A stretch of 43,315 nt of DNA. Source: Phyllobacteriaceae bacterium. GTDB taxonomy: Bacteria; Pseudomonadota; Alphaproteobacteria; Rhizobiales; Devosiaceae. Below are positions 27,363 to 34,841 of the stretch, one piece after another. The notes beneath the pieces were generated by a model. The model saw only the letters and a program-made list of their open reading frames with translations. It was not told the origin of the DNA and did not search any database. The stretch covers positions 1-43,315 of the forward strand of contig JAAZLP010000073.1 of NCBI GenBank assembly GCA_012799265.1, written 5' to 3'. How positions within the stretch are numbered: position 1 is the stretch's first letter; the number at the start of each line of letters is the position of its first letter. A program made the translations under genes and the position numbers.

Positions 27363-27405
27363 TACTAAAAGTACTATTATATGTAAAGTGGGTTTGATTT
27401 GTCGC
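27363..27405 (-). promoter_or_regulatory. Likely ytfQ promoter with a TACTA-N4-TACTA repeat at its start site
   Basis: On the minus strand, GCGACA (27400-27405) and a perfect TATAAT (27376-27381) are 18 bases apart and point to ytfQ, leaving a leader of about 60 bases. Immediately downstream, covering the expected start site, is a direct repeat TACTA-N4-TACTA on the plus strand (27363-27376), which also contains the palindrome AGTACT. This is a reasonable place for a repressor. The -35 matches the consensus in only four of six bases. Confidence 0.5.
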
Positions 27406-27558
27406 GTGGGTCCAACGGAACACAGAGGAAATGGCGTTCTGGATCAAACACTTATGACTTTACTTGTGCCGACACGCCTTAGGATTTTTGAAACGATTTC
27501 ATTTAATACCCAGCGAGATTGATCGACAATAAGACGCGGTGTTCATCGGCACGAACAC

Positions 27559-27591
27559 AAAAAGAGCACCGCCTAGTAGCAAGCGGTGCTC
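27559..27591 (-). terminator. Intrinsic terminator after the nucleoside hydrolase gene
   Basis: On the minus strand a 9-bp stem, GAGCACCGC / GCGGTGCTC, with a 10-base loop is followed by TTTTTGTG. It starts 22 bases after the stop of the nucleoside hydrolase and so separates that gene from the ytfQ promoter region. The 307-base gap 27307-27613 therefore holds a terminator and a promoter and no gene. Confidence 0.88.
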
Positions 27592-27613
27592 TCCAAAATC
27601 GGTGCGACAAAAG

Positions 27614-28564
27614 TCAGGCAGAAACTGTTTCGCGGAAGTGCGCCAGAACCTTTTCCGCATCAACGGCGGTGCAGATCGTCTGGTGTGGGCGACCGTTCCA
27701 GGCCGGATCACCGCCCTTGCGCGTTTCGGGCATCTGGGCCGTCTGGCCAACAGCGAGGCCGTCGCGGATGGTAACGATCGGGCCCTTGCGGGTTTCGAAC
27801 CATTCCGGGAACAGCGCATAGGTGACGGCAAGGAGGTCGTGGCCGACCACGCCCGGGAAACCCATGACATTGTTATAGAAGTTGGCATAGTGCTCGCACA
27901 TCTGGCGGAGCAGTTCGCCATTTTCGCCTACATCGCGCGCCAGAGCGGCGAGGTAGTCCTTGTCGAGAAGGATATCGTGCGTCACGTCGAGGCCGACCGC
28001 AACGACTGGCCATTCCGCCGCGAACATTTCGTCCGCAGCAACCGGATCGCCATGGATGTTCGCCTCGGCAAGCGGGGTAACGTTGCCGCTGCGGCCCTTA
28101 TAGCCAAAGGCACCACCCATGATGATGACCTGCTTGACCTTCTTGGCGATGGAAGGATCCTGACGCAGCGCCAGGCCCAGATTGGTCATGCGCCCGACGG
28201 CGATAATGGTGACTTCGCCCGGATGCGCATTGACGGTGTCGATGATGAACTGGTGAGCGGTACCCGCCAGCAGGCCGCTTTCGTCAACAGCCGGAATATC
28301 GATTTCGCCCAGACCGTTGATGCCATGGACGATGGCCGGCTCTTCCTTGTGCACACCATCGAGCGTTTCGCCAGCGCCATGGATAACGGGCGCAGCAATG
28401 CCGAATTTTTCGCGAAGGAACAGCGCATTGCGCGTCGTCGTGTCGATGCTGGCATTACCAACTACGGTGGTGATGCCGAGCAGTTCGATCTGGGGCAGCT
28501 TGCTCAGATAGAGCAACGCCATTGCGTCATCGATGCCTGGATCGGTGTCGAATATAACCTTCAT
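27614..28564 (-). CDS. Inosine/uridine-preferring nucleoside hydrolase
   Basis: A 316-residue enzyme of the IunH family. The N-terminal calcium-binding cluster FDTDPGIDDAMAL (residues 5-17) is diagnostic. NIHGDPVAADE near residue 170 and the C-terminal-half residues AVGLDVTHDILLD complete the metal and ribose site. It hydrolyses N-ribosides to ribose and free base (for example uridine to uracil) in the cytosol; base preference cannot be assigned. It is transcribed alone: terminator downstream, and divergent from the LLM fusion gene across 163 bases that contain an 18-base operator 42 bases before this ATG. A minus-strand TTGACC in that operator could be its -35 element. Confidence 0.93.
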   Translation of the reverse strand: MKVIFDTDPGIDDAMALLYLSKLPQIELLGITTVVGNASIDTTTRNALFLREKFGIAAPVIHGAGETLDGVHKEEPAIVHGINGLGEIDIPAVDESGLLAGTAHQFIIDTVNAHPGEVTIIAVGRMTNLGLALRQDPSIAKKVKQVIIMGGAFGYKGRSGNVTPLAEANIHGDPVAADEMFAAEWPVVAVGLDVTHDILLDKDYLAALARDVGENGELLRQMCEHYANFYNNVMGFPGVVGHDLLAVTYALFPEWFETRKGPIVTIRDGLAVGQTAQMPETRKGGDPAWNGRPHQTICTAVDAEKVLAHFRETVSA

Positions 28565-28605
28565 GGGAATGCCCTATCGCTGTGGTCAGATTGTCATTCG
28601 CAGAT

Positions 28606-28623
28606 TTTGACCAAACGGTCAAA
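28606..28623. promoter_or_regulatory. F420-island operator 1, TTTGACCAAACGGTCAAA
   Basis: A 7-4-7 perfect inverted repeat, TTTGACC-AAAC-GGTCAAA, in the divergent region between the nucleoside hydrolase and the LLM fusion. Near-identical sites lie before fgd (31040) and before the third LLM gene (35669). It sits about 105 bases before the fusion gene and 42 before the hydrolase, so it may act on either. The form resembles TetR-family operators, including RutR-type TTGACC-N4-GGTCAA. Confidence 0.75.
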
Positions 28624-28668
28624 GGTCGCGCGGAACCTTCGGTGCGTGTAAGGCGTGTTGCGTGCACC

Positions 28669-28715
28669 TTGCAAGCATGCTCGGCAGACCCATATTTTAG
28701 TTACAAATCGTAACT
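28669..28715 (+). promoter_or_regulatory. Probable LLM-fusion promoter with a perfect AGTTAC dyad
   Basis: TTGCAA (28669-28674) and TATTTT (28693-28698) are 18 bases apart. Directly downstream, a perfect inverted repeat AGTTAC-AAATC-GTAACT (28699-28715) covers the expected start site and ends 12 bases before the GTG start. The dyad itself is certain; the promoter boxes are weak. It is a second, different operator from the TTTGACC type, so two inputs may control this gene. Confidence 0.55.
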
Positions 28716-28727
28716 GAGGTACAAAAC

Positions 28728-31004
28728 GTGACTGACTACGGACACGACCTGATCTTCGGCACGTTCTCGACACCCGCCGCTCAGCAGCATGACGCCGTGA
28801 TCGCGCTTGCGCAGCATGCCGAGCAGGTTGGCCTCGACATGGTGACCATCCAGGACCATCCATACAATCCCGGCTTCCTTGATGCCTACACCCTCCTCAC
28901 CTGGATCGCTGCGAGCACAAGCAAGCTTCGCGTATCGGCGAATGTGACGAACCTGCCGCTGCGGTTTGCGCCGGTGCTGGCCAAAATGGCAGCGAGCATC
29001 GACATTCTTTCAGGTGGACGTTTTGAGATGGGGCTTGGGGCTGGTGGCTTTGCCGAGGCCATCAAGTCCATGGGCGGCCCGAGCCTGACAACCGGTGAAA
29101 GCATTGAAGCGGCTAGCGAAGCCATGGATCTTATGCGCGGCATCTGGAGGGGCGACGGCCAGATGTTCAAGCTGCACGGCAAGCACTACGACGTGCCCGG
29201 CGTCCGCTCCGGCCCGCAACCCGCTCATGACATCGGAATATGGTTGGGCGCCTATAAGCCACGCATCCTCCGGTTGACCGGCACGAAGGCAGATGGCTGG
29301 CTGCCTAGCCTCGGCTATCTCAAGCTGGAGGACGTGGCGGAATCGCACCGGATTATCGACGAGGCCGCACTGACTGCTGGCCGTGACCCGCGAGAAATCC
29401 GCCGCCTGCTCAACATTTCCAGCCTGGCTCTTTCGGACACCAATGAAGGCTTCTTGAAGGGCCCTCGCGAGCAGCTGATCAATCAATTGCAGGAGCTCAT
29501 CTTCGAGTATGGCTTTAGCGGCTTCTTCATCAGCGGTGATGACCCGACCATCATGGAAGTGGTGGGGAAGGATATCGCACCGGCAGTTCGTAAGGCAGTG
29601 AGCAAGGCCCGTACCGTCAGTGGGACGGTACCCGCGCCGAGCGCAGCAGATCGGCAGCGACAGGCAGCTCGCCTGCCCGACATAAACTATGAGGCCATCC
29701 CAGACGACCTCAAGGCAAGCGCCGTCGAGCCCGGGGACCGCGACTATGACAATGTCCGTCATTCCTACATTTATGCAGGCAGCCCCGGCCTTGTCCTGAT
29801 GCCGCGCTCAGCAAATAAAGTCTCGGAAGCCGTGCTTTATGCGCGAGCCCAGAACAAGCCGATCGCCGTGCGCAGCGGTGGGCATGGGATTGCAGGGCAT
29901 TCGACCAATGATGGTGGGATCGTCATTGATCTGCGGCACCTCAATCGCATTGAAGTCCTGGACCGAACAAAAAATCTGGTGCGCATTGAAGCTGGTGCAC
30001 GCTGGGGCCAAGTTGCCGAAGAACTTGAGAAGTGCAAGCTGGCGCTTAGCTCGGGTGATTATGGCGGCGTCGGCGTTGGCGGCCTCGCAACAACGGGCGG
30101 CTTGGGTTATTTCGCCCGCAAATACGGCCTGACCATCGACCGCATTCGCGCAGCAGAAATAGTTCTGGTGGACGGTAACATCGTGCGCGCTGATGCGGAC
30201 ACCAATCCCGATCTTTTTTGGGCGATCCGTGGCGCCGGCGCAAACTTTGGCGTCGTCACCTCCTTTGAGTTTGAGGCATACGAGATCGGCAATGTGATCC
30301 GCGCCATCCAGGTGTTTGACCTCAGCGACGCGGAGACATTTCTGGTCAATTGGGGCCGGATCATCAAGGCAGCGCCCCGCGAGCTGACTAGCTTCCTTTC
30401 CGTGTTCTCGAGCCGCAAGGCGCCGATGGCACAAGCCATTTCCGTCTTCGCTGGCGATGACACCGAGGCCGCAACAAAGGCGCTGACACCGCTGCTCGAC
30501 GCCGGTCCGGTCCTGCAGCAGCAGGCGCATATTGCCCCCTACCCTACGCTCGTGCCGTGGCAGGAAGGTCCGCATGGCGGCAGCACAATGGGCGTTAGCC
30601 ATTCAGGATTGATCGAGCACATCACCCCAGAGATTGCCGGACACATCGCTTCGATCGTACGTTCCCGCAGCGCCGAAATGGTGCAGTTGAGGGCGGCCGG
30701 CGGTGCGGTCAACGACATGCCGGCAGACGCGACGGCCTATGCGCATCGGACACAGAATTTTTCACTACTCGCTGCGTCCTACGACAATCCGGCAGCACTC
30801 AACGCGCAGTGGGACCAGCTGAAGCCGCTGCTCAAGGGCATGTACGCGGCTTTTGAAACAGACATGTCGCCAGAAATCCTGCTGGCAGCCTATCCGGAGC
30901 CGACGCTGAGCCGTCTTCGTCAGCTCAAGGCGAAATATGATCCGGACAACGTCTTCAACACCAGTTTCAACATTCTTCCGGCTGCGGATAACGTGGTTGC
31001 CTGA
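28728..31004 (+). CDS. Fused LLM (F420/FMN) oxidoreductase and covalent-FAD oxidase
   Basis: A 758-residue two-domain flavoenzyme. Residues about 1-300 form a luciferase-like (LLM) barrel: DLIFGTFSTPAAQ, SGGRFEMGLGAGG near residue 100, KADGWLPSLGYL near 190. A linker rich in Ala, Arg and Gln (about 300-330) leads to a PCMH-type FAD domain (about 345-520), with RSGGHGIAGHS, whose first histidine is the usual covalent FAD ligand, and GVGVGGLATTGGLGYFARK. The second FAD-linking cysteine of bicovalent enzymes is absent. It ends in a BBE segment (LKAKYDPDNVFN). It starts at GTG 28728 with GAGG 8 bases before. The neighbouring F420 genes make F420 a likely LLM cofactor. The two domains may hand an intermediate or electrons to each other; the substrate is unknown. 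Confidence 0.9.
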   Translation: MTDYGHDLIFGTFSTPAAQQHDAVIALAQHAEQVGLDMVTIQDHPYNPGFLDAYTLLTWIAASTSKLRVSANVTNLPLRFAPVLAKMAASIDILSGGRFEMGLGAGGFAEAIKSMGGPSLTTGESIEAASEAMDLMRGIWRGDGQMFKLHGKHYDVPGVRSGPQPAHDIGIWLGAYKPRILRLTGTKADGWLPSLGYLKLEDVAESHRIIDEAALTAGRDPREIRRLLNISSLALSDTNEGFLKGPREQLINQLQELIFEYGFSGFFISGDDPTIMEVVGKDIAPAVRKAVSKARTVSGTVPAPSAADRQRQAARLPDINYEAIPDDLKASAVEPGDRDYDNVRHSYIYAGSPGLVLMPRSANKVSEAVLYARAQNKPIAVRSGGHGIAGHSTNDGGIVIDLRHLNRIEVLDRTKNLVRIEAGARWGQVAEELEKCKLALSSGDYGGVGVGGLATTGGLGYFARKYGLTIDRIRAAEIVLVDGNIVRADADTNPDLFWAIRGAGANFGVVTSFEFEAYEIGNVIRAIQVFDLSDAETFLVNWGRIIKAAPRELTSFLSVFSSRKAPMAQAISVFAGDDTEAATKALTPLLDAGPVLQQQAHIAPYPTLVPWQEGPHGGSTMGVSHSGLIEHITPEIAGHIASIVRSRSAEMVQLRAAGGAVNDMPADATAYAHRTQNFSLLAASYDNPAALNAQWDQLKPLLKGMYAAFETDMSPEILLAAYPEPTLSRLRQLKAKYDPDNVFNTSFNILPAADNVVA

Positions 31005-31039
31005 GAGGATCGACAAAGACCGCTTGACGAATGTCGGTT

Positions 31040-31057
31040 TTTGACCAAACGATCAAA
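31040..31057. promoter_or_regulatory. F420-island operator 2, before fgd
   Basis: TTTGACC-AAAC-GATCAAA, a 7-4-7 inverted repeat with one mismatch, ends 23 bases before the fgd ATG and just upstream of its strong ribosome site (GGGAGGGG). It shares 17 of 18 bases with operator 1. Its position suits repression of the fgd-cofE-ABC operon. Confidence 0.75.
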
Positions 31058-31080
31058 TATTCGCAGTCCGGGAGGGGTCC

Positions 31081-32082
31081 ATGCGCTTTGGCTTTAAGGC
31101 ATCCGCCGAACAGTTCGGCCCCAACGAACTGCTGAAGTTCGCCGTCGAGGCAGAGGACGCCGGGTTCGACTCGGTGTTCGTATCGGACCATTTCCAACCG
31201 TGGAAGCACACGGATGGTCATGCGCCGTTTGCGCCGGGCTGGATGTCTGCCGTGCTGGCGCGCACCGAACGCGTCATTCTTGGCACCTCGGTGCTGACGC
31301 CCACCTTTCGCCTCCACCCCACAGTTGTGGCTCATGCCTTCGGTACAATGGGTGCCATGTTCCCCGGGCGCGTCATTCTGGGCGTGGGTACAGGCGAGAG
31401 CCTCAACGAAGTGCCGGCCACGGGCATGGAATGGCCGGAGCTGAAAGAGCGTTCAGCGCGGCTGCGCGAAGCCGTCAAACTCATCCGCCAGCTGTGGTCC
31501 GAAGACCGGGTGACCTTCGAGGGCGAGTATTACAAGACATCCAACGCAACGATCTATGACAAGCCGGCTGAGCCTGTGCCGATCTATATCGCTGCCGGTG
31601 GACCGTTGAATGCCAAATATGCCGGACGCGCGGGCGATGGGTTTATCTGCACCTCCGGCAAGGGCGCTGATCTATACACCAAGGAACTGCTGCCCAATGT
31701 CGAGATCGGACGCTCCGAGAGCGACCGGCAGGAAAAACGCTTCGAACGCATGATCGAAGTGAAGGTGTCATTCGACACGGACTATGATCGCGCGCTCAAT
31801 GACACGCGCAACTGGGCAGCGCTCTCGCTTTCTGCTGAAGAAAAGCACTCCGTGCAGGACCCGGAGGAAATGGAACGCCTGGCCGAGGCTTTGCCCATTG
31901 AGCGAGTGGCCAAACGCTGGATCGTCTCTTCCGACCCGGATGAGCATGTGGCGGCGATCAAGACCTATATGGATTATGGCTTCGACCATCTGGTTTTCCA
32001 CGCGCCAGGGACCGACCAACCGCGCTTCCTCAACCTCTATTCTCGCGAAATCCTGCCGCGCCTGCGCAAGATCACCGGCTAA
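31081..32082 (+). CDS. fgd: F420-dependent glucose-6-phosphate dehydrogenase
   Basis: A 333-residue LLM-fold enzyme that matches mycobacterial FGD1 almost throughout (FKASAEQFGPNEL, VSDHFQPWKH, LGTSVLTPTFR, GVGTGESLNE, AKYAGRAGDGFICTSGKG). All residues I recall as essential in FGD1 are kept at constant offset: His37, Trp41 and Glu106 (FGD1 40, 44, 109), Thr191 and Lys194 (195, 198), Lys255 and His256 (259, 260) and Arg279 (283). It oxidises glucose 6-phosphate to 6-phosphogluconolactone and reduces F420 to F420H2, which then feeds F420H2-dependent enzymes. It has GGGAGGGG before the ATG and is first in an operon with cofE and the ABC importer. The family is typical of actinobacteria, so transfer is likely. 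Confidence 0.95.
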   Translation: MRFGFKASAEQFGPNELLKFAVEAEDAGFDSVFVSDHFQPWKHTDGHAPFAPGWMSAVLARTERVILGTSVLTPTFRLHPTVVAHAFGTMGAMFPGRVILGVGTGESLNEVPATGMEWPELKERSARLREAVKLIRQLWSEDRVTFEGEYYKTSNATIYDKPAEPVPIYIAAGGPLNAKYAGRAGDGFICTSGKGADLYTKELLPNVEIGRSESDRQEKRFERMIEVKVSFDTDYDRALNDTRNWAALSLSAEEKHSVQDPEEMERLAEALPIERVAKRWIVSSDPDEHVAAIKTYMDYGFDHLVFHAPGTDQPRFLNLYSREILPRLRKITG

Positions 32083-32100
32083 TTCTGGGAGCCTCGGACT

Positions 32101-32913
32101 ATGACACCGCGCTTTTCTGTCTGGGGCATTACCGGCATTCCGGAAGTTGAGAAGGGCGACGACCTCGTTGCACTGATCGCTGAGGCAGCATTTGCGCAAG
32201 CGCAAGCTGAACCCGAATTCGCCTTGCAGAATGGCGACATTCTCGTGGTGACCTCCAAGATCGTCTCGAAGTCCGAAGGCATGCAAGTGCCGGCTGCGGA
32301 ACGCGAGCGCGCCATTGCCGAGGACACCGTTCGTGTCGTTGCGGAACGCGTTCACCCCGGGGGGGTGTTCCGAATTGTCGAGACGCGTCAGGGCCTCGTC
32401 ATGGCGGCTGCAGGGATTGACATGTCGAACGTCCCAGAGGGAACTGCGCTGCGGCTGCCACTCGATCCGGACGCTTCTGCTCGGGCGCTTTGCGCAGGTC
32501 TGCGGGAGATGCTGGGCATCGAGATTGGCGTAATCATCACAGACACAATCGGCCGGGCATGGAGAGTTGGGCAGACGGACATGGCCATCGGCGCCGCTGG
32601 TCTGCAACTCACGGATGATCTTCGAGGCGCTGTGGATGCCAATGGCCGGCCTTTGCATGTCACCCAGGCCGTGATCGCCGATGAAATCGCCGGCGCCGCT
32701 GACCTGGTCAAAGGCAAGACGAGTAAAATTCCAGTGGCCGTTGTCCGCGGCCTTGGCCGCTATGTCCGTGACCTGGGTGCGCCTGGAGCACGGACGCTGA
32801 CACGCACCGGCGATGATGACATGTTCCGCTTCGGCAGCGCAGAGGCTTATCGGATTGGCTATGAAGCTGCACTGGCAGAAATGAAAAACAAGCAGCGGCA
32901 GGATCAGGACTGA
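32101..32913 (+). CDS. cofE: Coenzyme F420-0:L-glutamate ligase CofE
   Basis: A 270-residue CofE/FbiB-N-type ligase. Family stretches are clear: ITGIPEVEKGDDL at the start, GDILVVTSKIVSKSEG near residue 45, RIVETRQGLVMAAAGIDMSN near 100, DTIGRAWRVGQTDMAIGAAG near 148 and ADEIAGAADLVKGK near 195. It adds gamma-linked glutamates to F420-0 using GTP, in the cytosol. The C-terminal FMN-reductase domain of mycobacterial FbiB is absent, so it could finish imported F420-0 but not reduce dehydro-F420-0. It lies 18 bases after fgd and 2 bases before the binding-protein gene. No other F420 biosynthesis gene (cofC, cofD, cofG, cofH) is in the window. Confidence 0.95.
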   Translation: MTPRFSVWGITGIPEVEKGDDLVALIAEAAFAQAQAEPEFALQNGDILVVTSKIVSKSEGMQVPAAERERAIAEDTVRVVAERVHPGGVFRIVETRQGLVMAAAGIDMSNVPEGTALRLPLDPDASARALCAGLREMLGIEIGVIITDTIGRAWRVGQTDMAIGAAGLQLTDDLRGAVDANGRPLHVTQAVIADEIAGAADLVKGKTSKIPVAVVRGLGRYVRDLGAPGARTLTRTGDDDMFRFGSAEAYRIGYEAALAEMKNKQRQDQD

Positions 32914-32915
32914 CC

Positions 32916-33839
32916 ATGCGCTTTCTCGCCTCTCTGGCCCTTGTCGTCGCGCTCGCAATGCCTGCCTCGGCAGAAACGACTTATCCCCTTGCGATCGATA
33001 ACTGCGGACAGACCGTCACGATTTCTTCTGCACCACATCGTGTGGTGGCAATCAAATCGACAGCGACGGAACTGCTTCTCTCCCTTGGCTTGAGGGACAG
33101 GATTGTCGGCGTGGGCTTTCAGGACGGCCCGCTGCCGCCGGCGCTAGAAACAGAGCTACCCATTCTCTCTGACAAACTGCCGAGCCAGGAAGTGGTACTC
33201 GAGACCGAACCTGACCTCGTCTATGGTGGCTGGGAGAGTAATTTCTCTGGCGCCGGCGCCGGTGAGCGGCCGACGCTGCAACACATGGGCGTCGCAACCT
33301 ATGTCGCGCCTTCAGCCTGTCGCTCAGTTAAACCGCCGAGCCTGACGACTGACGCTCTCTTCGCGGAAATGCGTGAGATCGGCGCCATCTTTGACGTCGG
33401 GGTAAACGCGGAAGCGCTCGTCGGAGAACAACAGGCTCTCCTCGCCAGTGTGACACCCGATAGCCGCGGCCTGAGCGCTGTGTGGTATTCCTCGGCAACC
33501 AAGACGCCTTATGTCGGCGCGGGCAACAATGCCCCGGCGCTGATCATGCACGCTCTTGGATTGCAAAACATCTTTGGCGACATCGATGAAGGATGGACCT
33601 CCACCTCATGGGAGGCGATCGTCGATGCCAATCCTGACGTCATCATTCTCGTCGACGCGACGTGGAACTCCGCAGAGCAGAAAAAGCAGCTCCTTGCTGA
33701 AAACCCGATCACGCGTGAGATGGATGCGGTGAAGAACCAGCGCTATCTCACCCTGCCCTTCCCGGCATCGGAAGCGGGAGTCCGGACAATCCCCGCGATA
33801 GTGGACCTAGCCGAACAACTGGCACGGATCCGTTTCTGA
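32916..33839 (+). CDS. Periplasmic binding protein of a proposed F420-0 importer
   Basis: A 307-residue periplasmic binding protein of the BtuF/FepB fold. A signal peptide (residues 1-19, cleavage after PASA) is followed by two lobes joined by a long helix: PHRVVAIKSTATELLLSLGL at the start, TEPDLVYGGWESN, then WEAIVDANPDVIILVDATWN and the C-terminal helix IPAIVDLAEQLARI. The fold usually binds cobalamin, haem or iron chelates. A small actinobacterial branch, in three-gene cassettes beside cofE and fgd, has been proposed to bind F420-0; the same order occurs here. The ATG lies 2 bases after the cofE stop. The ligand is therefore inferred from context; a corrinoid or siderophore remains possible. 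Confidence 0.85.
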   Translation: MRFLASLALVVALAMPASAETTYPLAIDNCGQTVTISSAPHRVVAIKSTATELLLSLGLRDRIVGVGFQDGPLPPALETELPILSDKLPSQEVVLETEPDLVYGGWESNFSGAGAGERPTLQHMGVATYVAPSACRSVKPPSLTTDALFAEMREIGAIFDVGVNAEALVGEQQALLASVTPDSRGLSAVWYSSATKTPYVGAGNNAPALIMHALGLQNIFGDIDEGWTSTSWEAIVDANPDVIILVDATWNSAEQKKQLLAENPITREMDAVKNQRYLTLPFPASEAGVRTIPAIVDLAEQLARIRF

Positions 33840-34841
33840 ATGAGACCAGCCAGCCTCTCTGCGCTGACCGTGCTTTTGTTGGCCTCGGCGCTGATTGCGG
33901 TGACACTGGGGCCAGCGGAAATCACAGCTGGCGACGTGTGGTTGACCATCCTCCACCACCTTGGCCTCATGGCTGAACCTTCTCTTTCCCGTCTGCAGGA
34001 TGCCATTGTATGGGAACTGCGCCTGCCGCGCGTTCTCGTTGCCATGGGGGTTGGTGCAGGGCTCGCGCTTGCTGGCGCGGTGATGCAGGCGCTGACCCGC
34101 AATCCCCTGGCAGACCCATACCTCCTGGGTCTCTCGTCCGGCGCAGCACTGGGCGCCGTTATCTTCCTTCTCTTGGGCGCAGTGTTGCTGATGCCATTGG
34201 GCGCGTTTTTCGGCAGCACTGGCGCACTGGCTCTGGCTCTGCTGATCGCGCAACTGCTCGGCGGGGCGACGCCATCGCGCGCTATCCTTGCGGGCATCTG
34301 CATTTCAGCGCTGGCAACAGCGGCGACGTCGTTCCTGATTTTCTGGTCTGCAACAGGGGACAGCTATCGCGAAATTCTGAGCTGGCTGATGGGATCGCTG
34401 GCCGGTTCGCTCTGGTCGGATGTGGGCCTGGTCTTTGCGGCACTTCTGCTCTGCGTGCCGATCATCCTCTTCTTTGGGCGAGCGCTAGACGCCTTTGCCT
34501 TCGGCGACACTTCGGCGGCCGCCTTGGGCATTGATGTGCCACGCCTGCGCTGGACCATGCTGGGCGCTTCGGCGCTACTCACAGGCATCATGGTCGCCGT
34601 AGGGGGCGCCATCGGCTTTGTCGGCCTCGTCGTGCCCCATGTTGTTCGCCTTGCCATAGGCACATCTCATCGGGCCCTTCTGCCCCACGCCATGATGGTC
34701 GGTGCAATCTTCATGCTCTGGGCAGACACGCTGGCCCGAACCCTGTTTGATCCGCGCGAACTGCCGGTGGGAATCATCACCGCGCTCATCGGCGCACCGA
34801 TTTTCCTCCTGGTCCTGCTCCGCTATCGGAGGATCACGTGA
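33840..34841 (+). CDS. BtuC/FecCD-type permease of the proposed F420-0 importer
   Basis: A 333-residue membrane protein with nine to ten hydrophobic helices. The FecCD signature is intact: LPRVLVAMGVGAGLALAGAV near residue 60 runs into a segment with RNPLADPYLLGLSSGAA. The ATPase-coupling loop is near residue 215 (ALGIDVPRLRW), followed by GFVGLVVPHVVRLAIG. It forms the homodimeric channel for the upstream binding protein. The ATG abuts the previous stop with no gap and its own end overlaps the ATPase start by 4 bases, so the three transporter genes are one translational unit. Confidence 0.9.
   Translation: MRPASLSALTVLLLASALIAVTLGPAEITAGDVWLTILHHLGLMAEPSLSRLQDAIVWELRLPRVLVAMGVGAGLALAGAVMQALTRNPLADPYLLGLSSGAALGAVIFLLLGAVLLMPLGAFFGSTGALALALLIAQLLGGATPSRAILAGICISALATAATSFLIFWSATGDSYREILSWLMGSLAGSLWSDVGLVFAALLLCVPIILFFGRALDAFAFGDTSAAALGIDVPRLRWTMLGASALLTGIMVAVGGAIGFVGLVVPHVVRLAIGTSHRALLPHAMMVGAIFMLWADTLARTLFDPRELPVGIITALIGAPIFLLVLLRYRRIT

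Noticed and set aside
25891..27522. Long plus-strand open frame (543 codons) over ytfR and ytfQ
   Set aside because: It is antisense to two strongly conserved genes and crosses the ytfQ promoter and the REP-like hairpin; no domain seen.
31040..31057. FNR/FixK box before fgd (TTGAC...GATCAA looks similar)
   Set aside because: FNR/FixK sites are TTGAT-N4-ATCAA, 14 bases long. Here the TTGAC and GTCAA/ATCAA words are 6 bases apart, giving a 16-base core in all three copies. It is a different operator, although a FixK-type gene is in the window.
31784..32104. A second start or small gene inside the end of fgd
   Set aside because: It is out of frame with fgd, whose conserved residues run through this stretch to the stop at 32082.
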